Of a stretch of DNA of 64,000 bases, positions 35,575-45,441 are shown piece by piece. The position numbers were made by a program, and so were the translations under genes. Source of the stretch: Chlorobiaceae bacterium (GTDB lineage Bacteria; Bacteroidota; Ignavibacteria; Ignavibacteriales; Ignavibacteriaceae); NCBI GenBank assembly GCA_013824085.1, contig PNNF01000007.1, positions 18,587 to 82,586 of the forward strand, given 5' to 3'. The notes below the pieces were generated by a model. The model saw nothing but the letters and a program-made list of their open reading frames with translations, ran no database searches and was not told the DNA's origin. Within the stretch, counting starts at the first letter, position 1. The number at the start of each line of letters is the position of its first letter.

Positions 35575-38500
35575 ATGACAGCGATTAAATCTGAACGAGT
35601 TACTATCAAAAAAGAAAATGAAATTTTAAAAAAGCAGTTAGCGCAAAGAGAAGCCGAACTAGCGATAATAAACAGCGTTGGTGAAGCGATGTCTAAACAG
35701 CTAGACGTTAATACTGTAACGAAAATTGTTGGAGATAAAGTTAGAGAAATATTTTTTGCTGAAGTTACTGAAATACTCCTGCTTGATCATGAAACCGAAA
35801 TGATCCATTTGCCATATTCCTATTCTAATGGATACCAGACTTATGAAGCTTTTAAGTTAGGCGAAGGTTTAACTTCTAAAGTTATTAATTCCAGAAAGCC
35901 GCTTCACCTTAATACGCTTGAAGAGCAAACAAAGAGTGGGGGATTAATCCAATCAGACGAAGATAAAACGGAATCATATATCGGAGCCCCCATCATTTTC
36001 AATGATTTGGTGCTTGGTGTTGTAAGCGTTCAGAGCTATCAGAAAAATGTCTTTGATGAAAACAATGTAAAACTTCTTACAACTCTTTCTACAAGCATGG
36101 GAGTAGCATTACAGAATGCTAAGCTATTTGAAGAATCAAAAAGACTCCTTAAGATTACCGAACAACGCTCAGCCGAACTCTCGATAATAAACAGCGTTGG
36201 TGAAGCTATGTCTAAACAATTGGACGTTAATACAGTTACGAAAATTGTTGGTGATAAAGTTAGAGAAATATTTGCAGCCGAGGTTACTGAAATATTGTTA
36301 TTGAACGAATTTACTAATACGATAAATGTCCCTTATTCCTATTACAACAGCTATCAAACCGTTGAGCCTTTCGAATTGGGGGCTGGGCTAACTTCAAAAA
36401 TTATTTACTCGCGTAAACCACTTATGCTATCATCGCAGATTGATCAAAATCAAGAAGGAGCAATTACTGATGTAAACGTAGGGGAAGCTGACTTAACCGA
36501 ATCATATCTTGGTGTCCCGATTTTATTCAATGATAAAATCCTTGGTGTGGTTAGCATCCAGAGTTATCAAAAAAATGCATATAACGATATTGATATCCGT
36601 CTGCTTTCAACTCTCTCAACGAATATGGGAGTAACTTTACAAAATGCAAGACTGTTTGATGAAACCAATCGCTTACTGAAAGAAACAGAACGAAGAACTG
36701 CTGAACTTGCTGTAATTAATAGTGTGCAAGAAGGATTAGCTAAGGAATTAGATATTCAAAGCATTTATGAATTAGTTGGAGAAAAAATTAGAGAAATTTT
36801 TAATGCACAGGTAATTGATATTGTAACATATGATAAGACAACCAACTTAATTGAGGACCGGTATACTTTTGAAAAAGGTGACCGTGCCTTGTTGGCTCCC
36901 AGACCACTGAAAGGATTTAGAAAACATGTAATTGAAACATTAAAACCTCTTGTCATTAATAAAGAAGTTGATAAACAGAGATCAAAATATGATCAAGCAG
37001 TAATTGTCGGCAAAGGTGCAAAATCTGTAGTGTTCGTCCCAATGATTGCAGGTGATGAAGTTACAGGAGTGATTAGTTTACAAAATCTTGACAAAGAAAA
37101 TGCATTTAGCGATTCTGATGTAAGATTACTAACAACTCTCAGCAACAGTATGAGCGTTGCACTTGAGAATGCAAGACTGTTTGATGAAACCAATCGCTTA
37201 CTGAAAGAAACAGAACAAAGAACTGCTGAACTTGCTGTAATTAATAGTGTGCAAGAAGGTTTGGCGAAAGAACTAAATATGCTTGGAATTTATGAATTGG
37301 TTGGAGAAAAAATTCGTGAAATTTTTGATGTTCAAGTTATTGATATTGTTACTTACGACAGCAAAACAAATTTAATTGAAGATAGATATGCTTATGAAAA
37401 AGGAGATAGAACATTACTTGGTCCGCGAGAACCAATTGGTTTCAGAAAAAAAGTTATTGAAACTAAAGAACCAATTTTTATAAATGAGAATATCGATATA
37501 CATCCTCTCTCTAATCCAGTCATAATAGGAGATCCCCCAAAATCTATTGTGTTTGTTCCGATGATATCCGGCGGTGAGTTGAAGGGTATAATAAGTTTAC
37601 AAAATGTTGATAAAGAAAATGCGTTTAGTCTATCTGATGTAAAGTTACTTACAACTTTAAGTAACAGTATGAGCGTTGCACTTGAGAATGCAAGACTGTT
37701 CGATGAAACCAATCGCTTACTGAAAGAAACAGAACAACGAACCGCAGAACTTTCAGTAATTAATAGTGTGCAAGAAGGTTTGGCGAAAGAACTTGATTTT
37801 AGGGGTATTTATAATCTCGTTGGTGATCGACTTTGTAGTCTATTCCCAGATTCACAAACATTAGTCATACGAACTTTTAATCTCGATAAAAGTCTTGAAC
37901 AATTCCAATTCGCAATAGAAAAGGGAATTCGTTTAGAGATAGAACCAAGACCATTAAATTGGGCTAACAGACAACTGTTAATATCAAAACAACCATTGCT
38001 AATTAATGAAAACTATCTTCAAACTGCAATGAAATATGGCGGAACAGGAGTAACTAAAGGGCTTCCTCCCAAATCAGCAATATTCGTCCCAATGATAGTT
38101 GGTGAGATTGTAAAAGGTTCTATCAGTTTACAAAATGTTGATAGAGAAAATGCTTTCACAGAATCTGACGTTAGATTACTTACTACAGTTACCAATAGTA
38201 TGAGTGTTGCTCTTGAAAATGCAAGACTGTTTGATGAAACCAATAAACTTTTAGACGAAACAAAACAACAAGCAATTGAGTTAAGTATTATTAACACTGT
38301 TGGTGATGGCTTAGCTAAACAATTGGACTTTCAATCGATAGTTGATCTTGTTGGAGAAAAAATTATTGAAATATTTAATGCTCACGCAGTAACAGTTTCT
38401 ACATACAACTCTGTGGATGAATCAATTCACCATTTATACGCTGTAGAGAAAGGTGAAAGATTTTATTTTGATAAATCTCAGAGTATAGATTCAGATAGAA

Positions 38501-40650
38501 AAAAAATTATAGAATCAAAAAGTCCATTAATTTTTGGTACAAGTCAAGAAATGATAGAACAGAGCGGGGAAGAAATTCTCGCAGGAAAGATGCCAGAATC
38601 ATTTATGGGTGTGCCCATTATTCATAATCAAAAAGTTACCGGAGTAATTACCGTTCAAGACTTGGATAGACAGAATCTTTATCACGAAAAAGAAGTTCGG
38701 TTACTCTTGACACTTGCTTCAAACATGGGAGTTGCTTTAGAAAATGCAAGATTATTTGAAGAGACTAATAGATTATTGAATGAAACACAACAACGAAATG
38801 TTGAACTCTCCATCTTAAATACAATTCAAGAAGGATTAGTAATGGAGATGGATTTTGCAGCAATCATTAAGCTTGTTGGTGATAAATTTAGAGAAGCACT
38901 TGGTTTCCAAGATGTTGGAATAAGATTGTACGATAAAGAAAACGACATACTTCATTTCCCTTATGAGTATGAGCATGGCGAATTATTACATTTAGAATCG
39001 GGAAAACCTACTCCTTTTTCAAAATTAGTTTTAGAATCAAAAAAAATGGTTCTCGTTAAAAAAAATACTGAAGAAGAAGCAGCAAAATTTGGGATTAAAG
39101 GAGAAACTACAATTCCTGGTACCGACCGGAGCAAGTCATTCATCATGGTTCCAATTATTCTCGGCAATGAAGCTAAAGGGCTTATCTTAATAGAAAATTA
39201 TGAGAGAGAAGATGCTTTTAGTGAGTCGGACATTAGGCTTTTAACTACTGTTGCTAATAGTATGAGTGTTGCTCTCGAGAATGCAAGATTGTTCAAGGAA
39301 ACTTTAAGACTACTTGATGAAAGTAAAAAACGTACAGCAGAGTTAAGCACTGTCAACAGTATTAGTCAAGCTATTGCTGGTCATCTTGAAATTAATCAAC
39401 TAATTAATCTTGTTGGCGAAAAAGTTCGTGAACTATTTGCAGCCAATCTTGTCTATGTAGCATTAGTTGATCAAGAAAAAGAAATGATTTATTTCCCTTA
39501 TGGATATGGAGAAGATTATCCACCACTAAAATTAGGCGAAGGACTAACATCGCGCGTAATACTTAATAAATCACCGCTACTGCTAAACAGTGAACTCGGA
39601 AGAAAAACTAAAGAGTTAGGAGTCAAGCGGATTGGAACTCCTTCATCTTCTTATCTTGGCGTACCGATACCAGTTGGTGAAGAGATTATTGGCGTGCTTA
39701 GTGTTCAGAGTACAGAGAAAGAAAATCAATTTAATGAAGATGATATGAGATTGCTCGGAACTATTGCCGCACACGTTGGCATTGCAATAAATAATGCAAA
39801 TGCTTACGATGAACTAAATAAGACTTTACAAAATTTGGAAGCAACTCAAGTGCAATTAATCGCTCAAGAAAAACTTGCTTCACTCGGACAGTTAACTGCT
39901 GGAATCGCACATGAAATAAAAAATCCTCTGAACTTCGTAAATAATTTTTCAGAATTATCAATTGGATTTGTAGATGAGTTAAGAGAAGAGTTCGATAAAA
40001 TTAGTGACAAATTCGATAGCGAAGTCTTAAGAGACATGATTGAAATTTTGGATCTACTCAAAGAGAATGCAAAAAAAATTAATGAACATGGGAAAAGAGC
40101 TGATAGTATTGTGCACAGTATGCTCCAACACTCACGTGGAAAAACTGGCGAAAAACAATTAACAGATATTAATTCATTACTCGACGAAGATATCAATCTT
40201 GTTTATCACGGAATGCGTGCGCAGGATAACGCTTTTAATATTAAAATTGAAAGAGAATATGATAGCAGCATTAGTGAAATAAATGTAATTCCTCAAGATA
40301 TAAGTAGAGTATTTTTGAACATCCTCTCAAACGGATGCTATGAAGCTCATCGAAAAAAAATGGAATTAAAAACAGATCTGCCCGCAACAATAAAAGTTAA
40401 AACTTTGGAGACTGACAAACACATTGAAGTTCGAGTTAGAGATAACGGTCACGGAATACCAGAAAAAATTAGAGACGATCTCTTTACTCCTTTCTTTACA
40501 ACCAAGCCCTCTGGTAAAGGCACAGGATTGGGATTATCTATCAGTTATGATATTGTTGTTAGTGAACATCAAGGCGAACTATTATTTGAAACAGTAGAAG
40601 GTGAGTTCACCGAATTTATAATTAGAATCCCAAAAAATTTAAAAAACTAA
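35575..40650 (+). CDS. histidine kinase with eight tandem GAF domains
   Basis: 1,691 residues, with no membrane segment. Eight GAF domains follow one another with a period of about 173-180 residues; each is introduced by an NSVGEAMSKQLD or NSVQEGLAKELD-type helix and ends in a coiled segment with SVALENARLFDETN. The kinase core follows: HisKA with His1446 (GIAHEIKNPLNF) and HATPase_c with NILSNGCYEA, DNGHGIP, and GKGTGLGLS (near 1647). It should phosphorylate the receivers encoded next to it. Domains 1-2 and 3-5 are nearly identical at DNA level in parts, a sign of recent duplication. Stop and next ATG abut. GAF ligands (nucleotide, haem, or other) cannot be told from sequence. Confidence 0.94.
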   Translation: MTAIKSERVTIKKENEILKKQLAQREAELAIINSVGEAMSKQLDVNTVTKIVGDKVREIFFAEVTEILLLDHETEMIHLPYSYSNGYQTYEAFKLGEGLTSKVINSRKPLHLNTLEEQTKSGGLIQSDEDKTESYIGAPIIFNDLVLGVVSVQSYQKNVFDENNVKLLTTLSTSMGVALQNAKLFEESKRLLKITEQRSAELSIINSVGEAMSKQLDVNTVTKIVGDKVREIFAAEVTEILLLNEFTNTINVPYSYYNSYQTVEPFELGAGLTSKIIYSRKPLMLSSQIDQNQEGAITDVNVGEADLTESYLGVPILFNDKILGVVSIQSYQKNAYNDIDIRLLSTLSTNMGVTLQNARLFDETNRLLKETERRTAELAVINSVQEGLAKELDIQSIYELVGEKIREIFNAQVIDIVTYDKTTNLIEDRYTFEKGDRALLAPRPLKGFRKHVIETLKPLVINKEVDKQRSKYDQAVIVGKGAKSVVFVPMIAGDEVTGVISLQNLDKENAFSDSDVRLLTTLSNSMSVALENARLFDETNRLLKETEQRTAELAVINSVQEGLAKELNMLGIYELVGEKIREIFDVQVIDIVTYDSKTNLIEDRYAYEKGDRTLLGPREPIGFRKKVIETKEPIFINENIDIHPLSNPVIIGDPPKSIVFVPMISGGELKGIISLQNVDKENAFSLSDVKLLTTLSNSMSVALENARLFDETNRLLKETEQRTAELSVINSVQEGLAKELDFRGIYNLVGDRLCSLFPDSQTLVIRTFNLDKSLEQFQFAIEKGIRLEIEPRPLNWANRQLLISKQPLLINENYLQTAMKYGGTGVTKGLPPKSAIFVPMIVGEIVKGSISLQNVDRENAFTESDVRLLTTVTNSMSVALENARLFDETNKLLDETKQQAIELSIINTVGDGLAKQLDFQSIVDLVGEKIIEIFNAHAVTVSTYNSVDESIHHLYAVEKGERFYFDKSQSIDSDRKKIIESKSPLIFGTSQEMIEQSGEEILAGKMPESFMGVPIIHNQKVTGVITVQDLDRQNLYHEKEVRLLLTLASNMGVALENARLFEETNRLLNETQQRNVELSILNTIQEGLVMEMDFAAIIKLVGDKFREALGFQDVGIRLYDKENDILHFPYEYEHGELLHLESGKPTPFSKLVLESKKMVLVKKNTEEEAAKFGIKGETTIPGTDRSKSFIMVPIILGNEAKGLILIENYEREDAFSESDIRLLTTVANSMSVALENARLFKETLRLLDESKKRTAELSTVNSISQAIAGHLEINQLINLVGEKVRELFAANLVYVALVDQEKEMIYFPYGYGEDYPPLKLGEGLTSRVILNKSPLLLNSELGRKTKELGVKRIGTPSSSYLGVPIPVGEEIIGVLSVQSTEKENQFNEDDMRLLGTIAAHVGIAINNANAYDELNKTLQNLEATQVQLIAQEKLASLGQLTAGIAHEIKNPLNFVNNFSELSIGFVDELREEFDKISDKFDSEVLRDMIEILDLLKENAKKINEHGKRADSIVHSMLQHSRGKTGEKQLTDINSLLDEDINLVYHGMRAQDNAFNIKIEREYDSSISEINVIPQDISRVFLNILSNGCYEAHRKKMELKTDLPATIKVKTLETDKHIEVRVRDNGHGIPEKIRDDLFTPFFTTKPSGKGTGLGLSISYDIVVSEHQGELLFETVEGEFTEFIIRIPKNLKN

Positions 40651-41808
40651 ATGAGTATCAACTTGATAATACCAAATATACTTATTGTTGATGACGAACC
40701 GAGTTTGGAATCGCTCATCAAACAAAAATTCAGAAAAGAAATTAAAGCGGGTGAATACAATTTCGCTTTTGCTGGAAACGGAATTGAGGCACTTAAAAAA
40801 TTAGAAGAAGATAAAAATATCGGTTTGGTTTTAACTGATATAAATATGCCTGAAATGGATGGACTTACATTACTAACAAAAATAAAAGAATTAAAAAATC
40901 CACTTCTACATTCAGTTATAGTTTCTGCTTATGGCGATTTACAAAATATTCGGACAGCAATGAACAGAGGCGCTTTCGATTTTATAGTAAAGCCGATCGA
41001 TTTTATTGATTTCGAAATTACAATTAAAAAAGCACTCGATAATCTGAACACCTTTAACAAAGCCTTAAAATCAAGAGATGAATTAATTCTTGTTCGTAAA
41101 GAACTTGAAGAAGCAAGAGCACTTCAACTTTCAATGCTGCCAAATACAATTCCTGTCTTAAGTAAAATTGATTTTGCTCTACATCTTAAAACTGCCAGCG
41201 AAGTTGGTGGCGATTACTATGACTTTTCTATTAAGGATGACGGCTCATTGAATCTTGCTGTTGGTGATGCTACTGGACATGGAATGAGAGCTGGAATAAT
41301 GGTAGCAATAATGAAAACTATTTTTGTCTCCGATTCATCTAAATTGGATTTGATAGATTTCTTTGATGTTGCCAACAAAACAATAAAAATATTAAATCTC
41401 GGCAGAGTAATGATGGCATTTATGATGCTGAATATAAAGGATAATCGTCTCCAATTTATTAATGCGGGAATGCCTCCAATCTTTGTTTATAAAAATTCAA
41501 ATAAAAATATTATTGAATATCAAAATCACAATATGCCGCTTGGAGCTATGCTCGATTCAAATTTTAGTTTAAAAGAATTGGAAGTTAATTCAGGCGATGT
41601 AATTTTAATTATCAGCGATGGATTACCGGAATTAATAAACTCACAGAAAGAATTTTTCGGTTACGAAAGAGTACAATCAGAATTTCTGAATGTAGTTGAA
41701 AAAACTCCCGAAGAAATAATTGAACATTTGAAAAAATCTGCATCCACTTGGGCAAACGGAAAAGAACCCGAAGACGATATAACATTTGTTGTGATAAAAA
41801 TTAAATGA
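40651..41808 (+). CDS. receiver-SpoIIE PP2C phosphatase (response-regulator phosphatase)
   Basis: 385 residues: receiver domain (about 8-125; acceptor Asp in LTDINMPEMDG, Lys in VKPID), a coiled linker with RALQLSMLPNTIP, then PP2C (about 160-385) with VGGDYYDF, GDATGHG, SDGLPE and DDITFV. Phosphorylation of the receiver by the upstream kinase is expected to switch the phosphatase, so the kinase would control STAS dephosphorylation. The ATG directly follows the kinase stop, and its own stop overlaps the next ATG (ATGA), so the three are one operon. Confidence 0.94.
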   Translation: MSINLIIPNILIVDDEPSLESLIKQKFRKEIKAGEYNFAFAGNGIEALKKLEEDKNIGLVLTDINMPEMDGLTLLTKIKELKNPLLHSVIVSAYGDLQNIRTAMNRGAFDFIVKPIDFIDFEITIKKALDNLNTFNKALKSRDELILVRKELEEARALQLSMLPNTIPVLSKIDFALHLKTASEVGGDYYDFSIKDDGSLNLAVGDATGHGMRAGIMVAIMKTIFVSDSSKLDLIDFFDVANKTIKILNLGRVMMAFMMLNIKDNRLQFINAGMPPIFVYKNSNKNIIEYQNHNMPLGAMLDSNFSLKELEVNSGDVILIISDGLPELINSQKEFFGYERVQSEFLNVVEKTPEEIIEHLKKSASTWANGKEPEDDITFVVIKIK

Positions 41809-44717
41809 AACTTACAAAAAAACTGGAAACAGAAATAAAGGTACTGATGGATGATTATTGGGATTCCTATTTTAAGGGAGACCTTAAGCATTGGGCAAAA
41901 TACCTTTTAAACGATTACCGGAATATTGGGGGTACCGAAGAAGAGATCTGGAACTCTAAAAAAGAGATTCTTGATTACACGAAGCGGATCATTGATCAAA
42001 TAATAGGTCACGCAGAAATCAGGAATAAGAAAACAGAGATCATTACTTATGATCCTTATATCATGGCTCATGAGTTTATGGATTTGTTTATCAAGGTAGA
42101 AGGTGAATGGACTTTCTATGGTAAATTCAGATTGTCATCATTAATTCAAAAAATTTCCGGAGAATGGAAAGTCTTGCATCAGCACGGTTCTTATCCTGAT
42201 TCTCACACTGAACAGGGAGAAGCTTTTGCCTTTGATAAGCTGAGGAAGGAAAACACCCAGCTCCGTGATGAAGTCAAACGCCGCACTATAGAATTAGAAA
42301 ATCAAAACCGCGAATTAGAAATTGAAACCGCACTTGAAAAAGTTCGTTCTTCTGCTTTAGCAATGAAACAACCTGCAGATATGTTGGATGTGTGCAGAAT
42401 TATTTCTGATCAACTACAATATCTTGGCGTAAATGAAATTCGGAATGTACAAACTGCAATTATCAATGATGAAAGAGGGACCTATCTCAATTATGAATAT
42501 TTCACCCAGTACAAAACAACGAGCATTTTAGAAATTGAAACCAAACTTCATCCAAATGTAGAAGAATTTGCAAACGAAATAAAAAAATCAAGCGATGCAT
42601 GTTTTACCAAAACTTTCGAGGGTGTAGCATTGAAAGATTGGCGTGAATACAGAAGAAAGACCAATCAAAATGCAGATCCGATATTAGATAAAGCAATTTC
42701 AGTGCACTATTATTTTTATTCCATTGGTCCCGGAGCTTTAGGGGTTTCCACTTATACTCCATTGAGCGAAGAAGATGCTGCTGTATTCAAACGCTTCCGA
42801 AATGTTTTTGATTTGGCTTATCGTAGATTTATGGATATTCAAAAAGCCGAAGCACAGGCAAGGGAAGCACAGATAGAATTGGGATTAGAAAGAGTAAGAG
42901 CAAGAGCGATGGCCATGCAAAGATCGGAGGAGCTAAAAGAATTGATTGGAACTGTTTTTACCGAACTCACAAAGCTTGATCTGGCACTCACCCGCTGTCT
43001 CATCATGATCTATGATACGAAAACAAAAGGATCAACCTGGTGGATGGCCAACTCCGAAGCTCCCGACGATCCGATAGGTTTGTTTGTACAAAATCATGAA
43101 CATCCGCCTTACCTCGCTTATCTCAATGCATGGGAGGAAAAAAACTTAAGATGGCAATACATACTGGAGGGAGCAGTTAAAAAAGATTGGGATGATTTTT
43201 TGTTTGTGGAAACAGAGCTGTCACAGTTACCTGATTTTGTAATAACAGGTATGAAAGTTCCGGACAGGGTATATCTTTCAGCGTCCTTCAACAATTTCGG
43301 AAATCTGACATTAGCTACTCTTGAATCTTTATCGGAAGAACATTCTGATATTTTGCTCCGCTTTGCAAAAGTTTTTGATCTCACCTATACCCGTTTCAAT
43401 GATTTGAAATTAGCCGAAGCACAAACAAGAGAAGCGCAGATAGAAACGGCATTGGAAAAAATCCGAAGCCGTACTTTAGCTATGCAAAAAAGTGATGAGC
43501 TTGCAGAAACTGCTTCAGAAGTTTTTAAGCAAATGATTGGATTGGGAGTTGAACCAAACCGTTTGTATATCGGAACTATTAAAGATGAAAGTGGCAATAT
43601 TGAATTATGGGTAACTAATGAAGATGGAAGTAAAGTCGATACACAGTTTACGGGCAATATAAAAAAATCAACTATCATCGCTAAGATGTATAACGGATGG
43701 AAAGAGAAAAAGAAATCGTTAATCATTGATTTGCAAGGGAAAGAATTAACAGATTATTTCCATTATCTGCAAGAGCTGAATGTTCCTTTTAAGTTGGGAC
43801 TACAACAAAAAAGAAGAGCACAAAACATTGCATATTTCTCTAAAGGTTTTATTGGTGTTGCTTCACCCGAACCACAACCAGAAGAAATAATGATGCTGTT
43901 GGAACGCTTCGCAGGTGTTTTTAATCTTACTTACACTCGTTTCTTTGATTTGAAAAATGCCGAAGAACAGAATAAAATAATTCAAGTCGAGAATGAACGA
44001 AAGTCAAAAGAACTTGAGGAGGCACGTCTATTACAGCTTGCAATGCTTCCTAAAGAACTCCCACAATTACCAAATATTGAAATTGCTGTTTACATGAAAA
44101 CTGCTACTGAAATTGGCGGCGACTATTATGATTTTCATACTTCAAATGATGGAACACTTACAACTGTTGTAGGTGATGCAACAGGACACGGAATGAAAGC
44201 TGGAACGATGGTAACAATCACCAAAAGTTTATTCAATAGTTTTGCATCAGATGAAAATATTTTAGATACATATTCGAAAATATCACACGTAATAAAAGAG
44301 ATGAAATTTCGTCAACTCTCAATGTGTCTCTTGATGCTGAAAATAAAAGGGAGAGAAGTAACTATTTCATCTGCGGCTATGCCACCGGTATTAATCTATC
44401 GAAAAAAAAATAAATCGATAGAAGAAATATTTATAAATGGAATGCCACTTGGTTCAATGACTAACTTTCCATATTCAATTGAAAAAAGAGAATTAGAAAA
44501 AGGAGATACAATCTTATTATTTAGCGATGGGCTTCCCGAATTAAAAAATGAAGCAGAAGAAATGTATGGATATCAAAGAACAAGAAAAGAGTTTAAGTCA
44601 GTTGGTGAAGAAACGCCCGAAGTAATAATTGAACATTTAAAAAAATCTGCATCAACTTGGGCAAATGGAAAAGAAGCCGATGATGATGTAACTTTTGTTG
44701 TGATAAAAATAAAATAA
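41805..44717 (+). CDS. SnoaL-like plus GAF-like sensor fused to SpoIIE PP2C phosphatase
   Basis: 970 residues. N-terminal SnoaL/nuclear-transport-factor-2-like domain (about 5-130, with WDSYFKGDLKHWAKYL and GEWTFYGKFRL), coiled coil, then three related sensor modules (about 185-345, 365-545, 560-720), each beginning ETALEKVRS-type LEKIRSRTLAMQKSDEL and resembling a distant GAF-like repeat in Bacteroidota sensor proteins, then PP2C (about 745-970) with IGGDYYDF, GDATGHG, SDGLPE and DDVTFV. The middle segment (about 42.9-43.4 kb) looks clearly richer in G+C than its neighbours, so the sensor half may have been acquired. The last 100 bp resemble the end of the upstream phosphatase. Confidence 0.9.
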   Translation: MKLTKKLETEIKVLMDDYWDSYFKGDLKHWAKYLLNDYRNIGGTEEEIWNSKKEILDYTKRIIDQIIGHAEIRNKKTEIITYDPYIMAHEFMDLFIKVEGEWTFYGKFRLSSLIQKISGEWKVLHQHGSYPDSHTEQGEAFAFDKLRKENTQLRDEVKRRTIELENQNRELEIETALEKVRSSALAMKQPADMLDVCRIISDQLQYLGVNEIRNVQTAIINDERGTYLNYEYFTQYKTTSILEIETKLHPNVEEFANEIKKSSDACFTKTFEGVALKDWREYRRKTNQNADPILDKAISVHYYFYSIGPGALGVSTYTPLSEEDAAVFKRFRNVFDLAYRRFMDIQKAEAQAREAQIELGLERVRARAMAMQRSEELKELIGTVFTELTKLDLALTRCLIMIYDTKTKGSTWWMANSEAPDDPIGLFVQNHEHPPYLAYLNAWEEKNLRWQYILEGAVKKDWDDFLFVETELSQLPDFVITGMKVPDRVYLSASFNNFGNLTLATLESLSEEHSDILLRFAKVFDLTYTRFNDLKLAEAQTREAQIETALEKIRSRTLAMQKSDELAETASEVFKQMIGLGVEPNRLYIGTIKDESGNIELWVTNEDGSKVDTQFTGNIKKSTIIAKMYNGWKEKKKSLIIDLQGKELTDYFHYLQELNVPFKLGLQQKRRAQNIAYFSKGFIGVASPEPQPEEIMMLLERFAGVFNLTYTRFFDLKNAEEQNKIIQVENERKSKELEEARLLQLAMLPKELPQLPNIEIAVYMKTATEIGGDYYDFHTSNDGTLTTVVGDATGHGMKAGTMVTITKSLFNSFASDENILDTYSKISHVIKEMKFRQLSMCLLMLKIKGREVTISSAAMPPVLIYRKKNKSIEEIFINGMPLGSMTNFPYSIEKRELEKGDTILLFSDGLPELKNEAEEMYGYQRTRKEFKSVGEETPEVIIEHLKKSASTWANGKEADDDVTFVVIKIK

Positions 44718-44804
44718 ATTTTTTCTGGTTTTATAATAAATTTCTTAATTAAATTAGTGAAATAAACTAACAACATATTATTAATAAATTTCTTTGGAGG
44801 ACAA

Positions 44805-45143
44805 ATGAAAATCAATTTAGTGGAAAAATACACAGCAGCTGTAATTGAGATTAAAGGGAATATTACTGCCGCAGTTACAGATCAAGACTTCAATAATACT
44901 CTTGTTAAGCTAATTGCTGAAGGGAAGAAGAACATAATTATTGACTTAAAAGAGACTGGCTTTGTGAACAGTACAGGTTTAGGCATGTTGATTCGGGGCT
45001 ACACTACTGTAAAAAATGGTGGTGGCGAACTTAAACTTGCAAACGCTACAGAAAAAATTGAAAACTTACTTGTCATAACAAAACTCACTTCAGTTTTTAC
45101 AAATTATAAATCTGTTGATGAAGCAATAAAAAGTTTCGGATAA
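44805..45143 (+). CDS. STAS-domain anti-sigma factor antagonist, copy 2
   Basis: 112 residues with a strong Shine-Dalgarno (GGAGG, six bases before ATG). STAS fold with the expected acceptor serine at Ser56 (FVNSTGLGML), one of the most typical RsbV sequences in the window. It ends the kinase-phosphatase operon by 87 bp. Presumed target of the phosphatases; which of the two STAS proteins pairs with the RsbW-like kinase is unknown. Confidence 0.93.
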   Translation: MKINLVEKYTAAVIEIKGNITAAVTDQDFNNTLVKLIAEGKKNIIIDLKETGFVNSTGLGMLIRGYTTVKNGGGELKLANATEKIENLLVITKLTSVFTNYKSVDEAIKSFG

Positions 45144-45441
45144 AAAAACTTTAATAATGTTTTATTAATTGTAGTATAGAAAACTACGCGAACATTATTT
45201 TTCAGCTAAGGCACAAAAATAGATGCCAGAAAAAATGAGTGGGATTAATGCAGCGAACTTGGTGTCTGAGTGGCAAAAAAATTCCTGCAACACAAAAGTC
45301 CCAAAGGCAATAGAGTTGAGATTTTTTTTCTATTCTAATTCACAAAAAACATTTTTTAAAAGTGATTAAGTTATCTGTCAAAGAAAAATTATATTTCGTT
45401 TAACTTAATTTATTATTCTGAATTTTATTCTAACTAAAAAA
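45144..45441. other. intergenic region before the carbamoyltransferase
   Basis: 298 bases with a lone AAAGTCCCAAA block resembling part of the dispersed element at 63.5 kb. No gene or terminator recognised. Confidence 0.4.
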
